A DNA stretch of 7,621 nt from JAAYKS01 sp964479435 (GTDB lineage: Bacteria > Bacillota > Clostridia > Saccharofermentanales > UBA5734), in contig CAYZME010000085.1 in NCBI GenBank assembly GCA_964479435.1, positions 1 through 7,621 on the forward strand, given 5' to 3'. A program made the position numbers and the translations under genes. Of this stretch, positions 6,135 to 7,621 are shown in pieces. Numbering within the stretch: position 1 is the first letter of the stretch; each line of letters begins with the position of its first letter. Under the pieces are notes generated by a model. The model was not told the origin of the DNA. It ran no database searches and was given only the letters and a program-made list of their open reading frames with translations.

Positions 6135-6233
6135 AATGACACAATCTGCCCTGCGCGGGGGCCGAGCGGCGTGGTATTCTGATACCGTATTTTTTCCGCC
6201 CCGGCGATGCGTGAACAGACAAAGGAGTAGCCG
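6135..6233 (+). promoter_or_regulatory. rmuC-guaA spacer with extended -10 promoter motif
   Basis: This 99-bp spacer holds TGGTATTCT (6172-6180), an extended -10 of the same TGnTATTCT form as the promoter at 214-222, with the same GCGGCGTG just upstream. No good -35 hexamer lies 16-18 bp before it, so it would depend on the extended -10. Transcription would begin near 6187. The leader then runs to AAAGGAG (6221-6227), 6 nt before the guaA ATG. The T-run at 6189-6195 has no stem before it, so there is no terminator here. No purine riboswitch is visible. The motif may give guaA its own supply of transcript. Confidence 0.4.
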
Positions 6234-7538
6234 ATGCAACAGGATTTGATTGCCATTCTCGATCTGGGCGCGACCGACCACGCCCGGCTGGCGCGGGCCA
6301 TCCGCGCCCTGGGCGTCTACAGTGAAATTTACCCCCACGATATCGACGCCGCGGCGCTGTTCGCGCTGCCCGGCTTGAAGGGTGTCATCCTCCACGGCGG
6401 CCCCAACCGCGTGGTGGACGGCACCGCGATCGATGTGGTCGACGCGATCTACGACGCCGCGGTCCCGGTCTGGACGATCGACCACCACGCCCGCCGCCCC
6501 GCGGATCTGGCGCGGTTGCCGGAGGCGGACGACGCGCTGACCGCCGTATTGCGGCCGTTTTTATTCACGCGGTGCCAGGCGGCGACGACCTGGGATATGG
6601 AGACGTTTATCGACGCCCAGGTCCAGCGGATTCGACGTCAGGTCGGCGCGGGCAAGGTGCTGCTGGCCCTCTCGGGCGGCGTGGATTCGTCGGTGGTGGC
6701 GGCGCTGCTGATTCGCGCCATCGGCAAACAATTGCACTGTGTGCATGTCAACCACGGCCTGATGCGCAAAGGTGAAAGCGAGCAGGTGCTGACGGTCTTT
6801 CGCGAGCTGTTGGACACCAATCTGGTCTATGTGGACGCCAGTGAGCGGTTTTTGCGCAAGCTGGCGGGTGTGGCCGACCCCGAAAGCAAGCGCAAAATCA
6901 TCGGCGGGGAGTTTATCCGCGTCTTTGAAGAAGAAGCGCGCAAGCTCGAGGGCATCGCCTATCTGGCGCAAGGCACGATTTATTCGGATGTCGTCGAAAG
7001 CGGCACCAAGACCGCGCAAGCCGTCAAAGCCCATCACAATGTGGGCGGCTTGCCGGACGATTTGCGATTCGAACTGGTCGAGCCGGTCAAATACCTCTTT
7101 AAGGACGAGGTGCGCGCTTGCGGCCTGGCGTTGGGCTTGCCGGCCGCGATGGTTTATCGCCAGCCCTTCCCCGGCCCCGGTCTGGGCGTACGCTGCCTAG
7201 GCGCCATCACGCCCGAACGCCTGCACGCCGTGCGGGAAGCGGATGCCATCTTGCGGGAGGAATTTGACCGCGCCGGTCTGGCGGGGAAGGTGTGGCAGTA
7301 TTACACAGCGATCCCGGATTTCCGTTCCACCGGGGTGCGCGACGGGTCGCGCAGCTTTGAGTACCCGGTGATCCTGCGCGCGGTCAACACCGCCGACGCC
7401 ATGACCGCCACCATCGAGCGCCTGGACTGGGACGTGCTGGCGCGCATCACCGACCGCATCCTGACCGAAGTACCGGGGGTCAACCGCGTGCTGTATGACC
7501 TTTCGCCCAAGCCGCCGGCGACGATTGAGTGGGAATAA
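6234..7538 (+). CDS. guaA: GMP synthase with vestigial glutaminase domain
   Basis: GuaA makes GMP from XMP, ATP and an amino donor. This copy is 434 residues against about 515-525 for the two-domain enzyme. The synthetase half is intact: the PP-loop SGGVDSS at 147-153 (Asp151), HVNHGLMRKGE, GTIYSDVVESG, KAHHNVGGLP, QPFPGPGLGVR, and the C-terminal dimerisation region ending in ATIEWE. The N-terminal part (1 to about 105) still resembles a class I glutaminase (ILDLG, ALGVYSEIYPHD, LKGVILHGGPN). However, the elbow that reads PV..GICYGMQ in active enzymes is PVWTIDHHAR here, with Asp83 for the nucleophilic Cys. About 95 residues that normally follow, including the catalytic His and Glu, are absent before the linker PFLF. 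The reading frame is clean, so this is not a recent frameshift. It probably uses ammonia directly or an unlinked glutaminase. The start has AAAGGAG 6 nt upstream, and a terminator follows the stop. Confidence 0.93.
   Translation: MQQDLIAILDLGATDHARLARAIRALGVYSEIYPHDIDAAALFALPGLKGVILHGGPNRVVDGTAIDVVDAIYDAAVPVWTIDHHARRPADLARLPEADDALTAVLRPFLFTRCQAATTWDMETFIDAQVQRIRRQVGAGKVLLALSGGVDSSVVAALLIRAIGKQLHCVHVNHGLMRKGESEQVLTVFRELLDTNLVYVDASERFLRKLAGVADPESKRKIIGGEFIRVFEEEARKLEGIAYLAQGTIYSDVVESGTKTAQAVKAHHNVGGLPDDLRFELVEPVKYLFKDEVRACGLALGLPAAMVYRQPFPGPGLGVRCLGAITPERLHAVREADAILREEFDRAGLAGKVWQYYTAIPDFRSTGVRDGSRSFEYPVILRAVNTADAMTATIERLDWDVLARITDRILTEVPGVNRVLYDLSPKPPATIEWE
7527..7538 (+). other. guaA 3' end, potential integration site
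   Basis: The last codons of guaA read GAGTGGGAATAA. The conserved 3' end of guaA (GAGTGGGA core) is a known attachment site for genomic islands whose tyrosine integrases target it. Only one copy is present in this window, so insertion here is neither shown nor excluded; the far side lies beyond the right edge. Confidence 0.3.
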
Positions 7539-7546
7539 ATAAAACC

Positions 7547-7591
7547 ATCCCGGAAACTCGCTATTTAAGCGGCTTTCCGGGATTTCTTTTT
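7547..7591 (+). terminator. Rho-independent terminator after guaA
   Basis: ATCCCGGAAACTCGCT (7547-7562) pairs with AGCGGCTTTCCGGGAT (7568-7583): ten perfect outer pairs, one C-C mismatch, one T-G wobble and four more pairs, closed by an ATTTA loop. The T-rich tail TTTCTTTTT (7583-7591) follows at once. It starts 9 nt after the guaA stop and probably ends the whole six-gene unit. Confidence 0.93.
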
Positions 7592-7595
7592 GCCT

Positions 7596-7617
7596 TTTGA
7601 TAACAGTTTGATAACAG
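7596..7617. repeat. Tandem 11-bp direct repeat at the right edge
   Basis: TTTGATAACAG occurs twice in perfect head-to-tail array (7596-7606 and 7607-7617), immediately after the terminator tail and followed by GAGC. An 11-bp period puts both copies on nearly the same DNA face. The repeat is A+T-rich against a G+C-rich background. It could be a regulator site for the next gene, an arm-type site for an integrase, or chance slippage; the window ends too soon to tell. Confidence 0.8.
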
Positions 7618-7621
7618 GAGC

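Noticed and set aside
6189..6195. T-run as a terminator after rmuC
   Set aside because: No stable stem precedes it; it lies just downstream of the -10-like TATTCT and is better seen as leader sequence.
6136..6252. Small ORF starting ATGACACAATCT just after the rmuC stop
   Set aside because: It has no Shine-Dalgarno, runs through the promoter motif and into guaA out of frame, and its composition is that of random sequence.
4461..6488. Very long open frame on the - strand (675 codons) across the gatD end, rmuC and the guaA start
   Set aside because: It is antisense to three well-supported genes and shows no recognisable domains. Long shadow frames are expected opposite G/C-ending codons.
6480..6560. 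Frameshift or pseudogene explanation for the short GuaA
   Set aside because: The frame is open from start to stop with good motifs on both sides, and too few bases lie between elbow and linker to hold the missing 95 residues in another frame. This is a real in-frame reduction or an assembly deletion.
1..7621. CRISPR arrays, tRNA, rRNA or insertion sequences
   Set aside because: No regularly spaced repeats, cloverleaf-like segments, rRNA signatures or transposase motifs were seen on either strand.

Overview
The window is a dense, high-G+C bacterial segment (roughly two thirds G+C by eye). It carries six complete genes, all on the + strand, that look like one long transcription unit. It opens with about 285 bp of non-coding DNA holding dyads and a promoter-like element. 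It ends with a clear rho-independent terminator, followed by a short tandem repeat at the right edge. A MurT/GatD pair points to a Gram-positive type lineage that uses this system on its peptidoglycan precursors (Bacillota, Actinomycetota, Chloroflexota or relatives). My best guess is a high-G+C, Clostridia-like Bacillota, probably uncultured, but the window does not settle the taxonomy.

Layout: (1) 286-1530, a lipoprotein of the M28 zinc aminopeptidase fold. (2) 1527-2357, a HAD-IIA phosphatase overlapping gene 1 by ATGA. (3) 2378-3922, a MurT-type Mur ligase with zinc ribbon and DUF1727 domain. (4) 3915-4676, its GatD-type amidotransferase partner, overlapping murT by 8 bp. (5) 4725-6134, RmuC, preceded by two adjacent inverted repeats, one of which contains its Shine-Dalgarno. 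(6) 6234-7538, GMP synthase GuaA. A terminator lies at 7547-7591. Genes 1-4 are tightly coupled and look like an envelope module; rmuC and guaA are housekeeping genes riding downstream.

The most unusual feature is a shared pattern of altered active sites. GuaA keeps an intact synthetase half, but its glutaminase domain is shortened by about 95 residues and has Asp83 where the nucleophilic Cys should be. GatD aligns closely with its family but has Gly97 at the nucleophile position and Gln200 at the catalytic His position. A Cys (95) and a His (198) each sit exactly two residues earlier, so the dyad is either lost or shifted in register. Two unrelated glutamine amidotransferases in 7.6 kb therefore both lack the standard Cys/His dyad. 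This suggests a lineage feeding free ammonia, or ammonia from another source, into peptidoglycan and GMP amidation. The M28 protein also lacks the Glu-Glu pair that normally supplies the general base and a zinc ligand. All comparisons with family members are from memory and were not computed.
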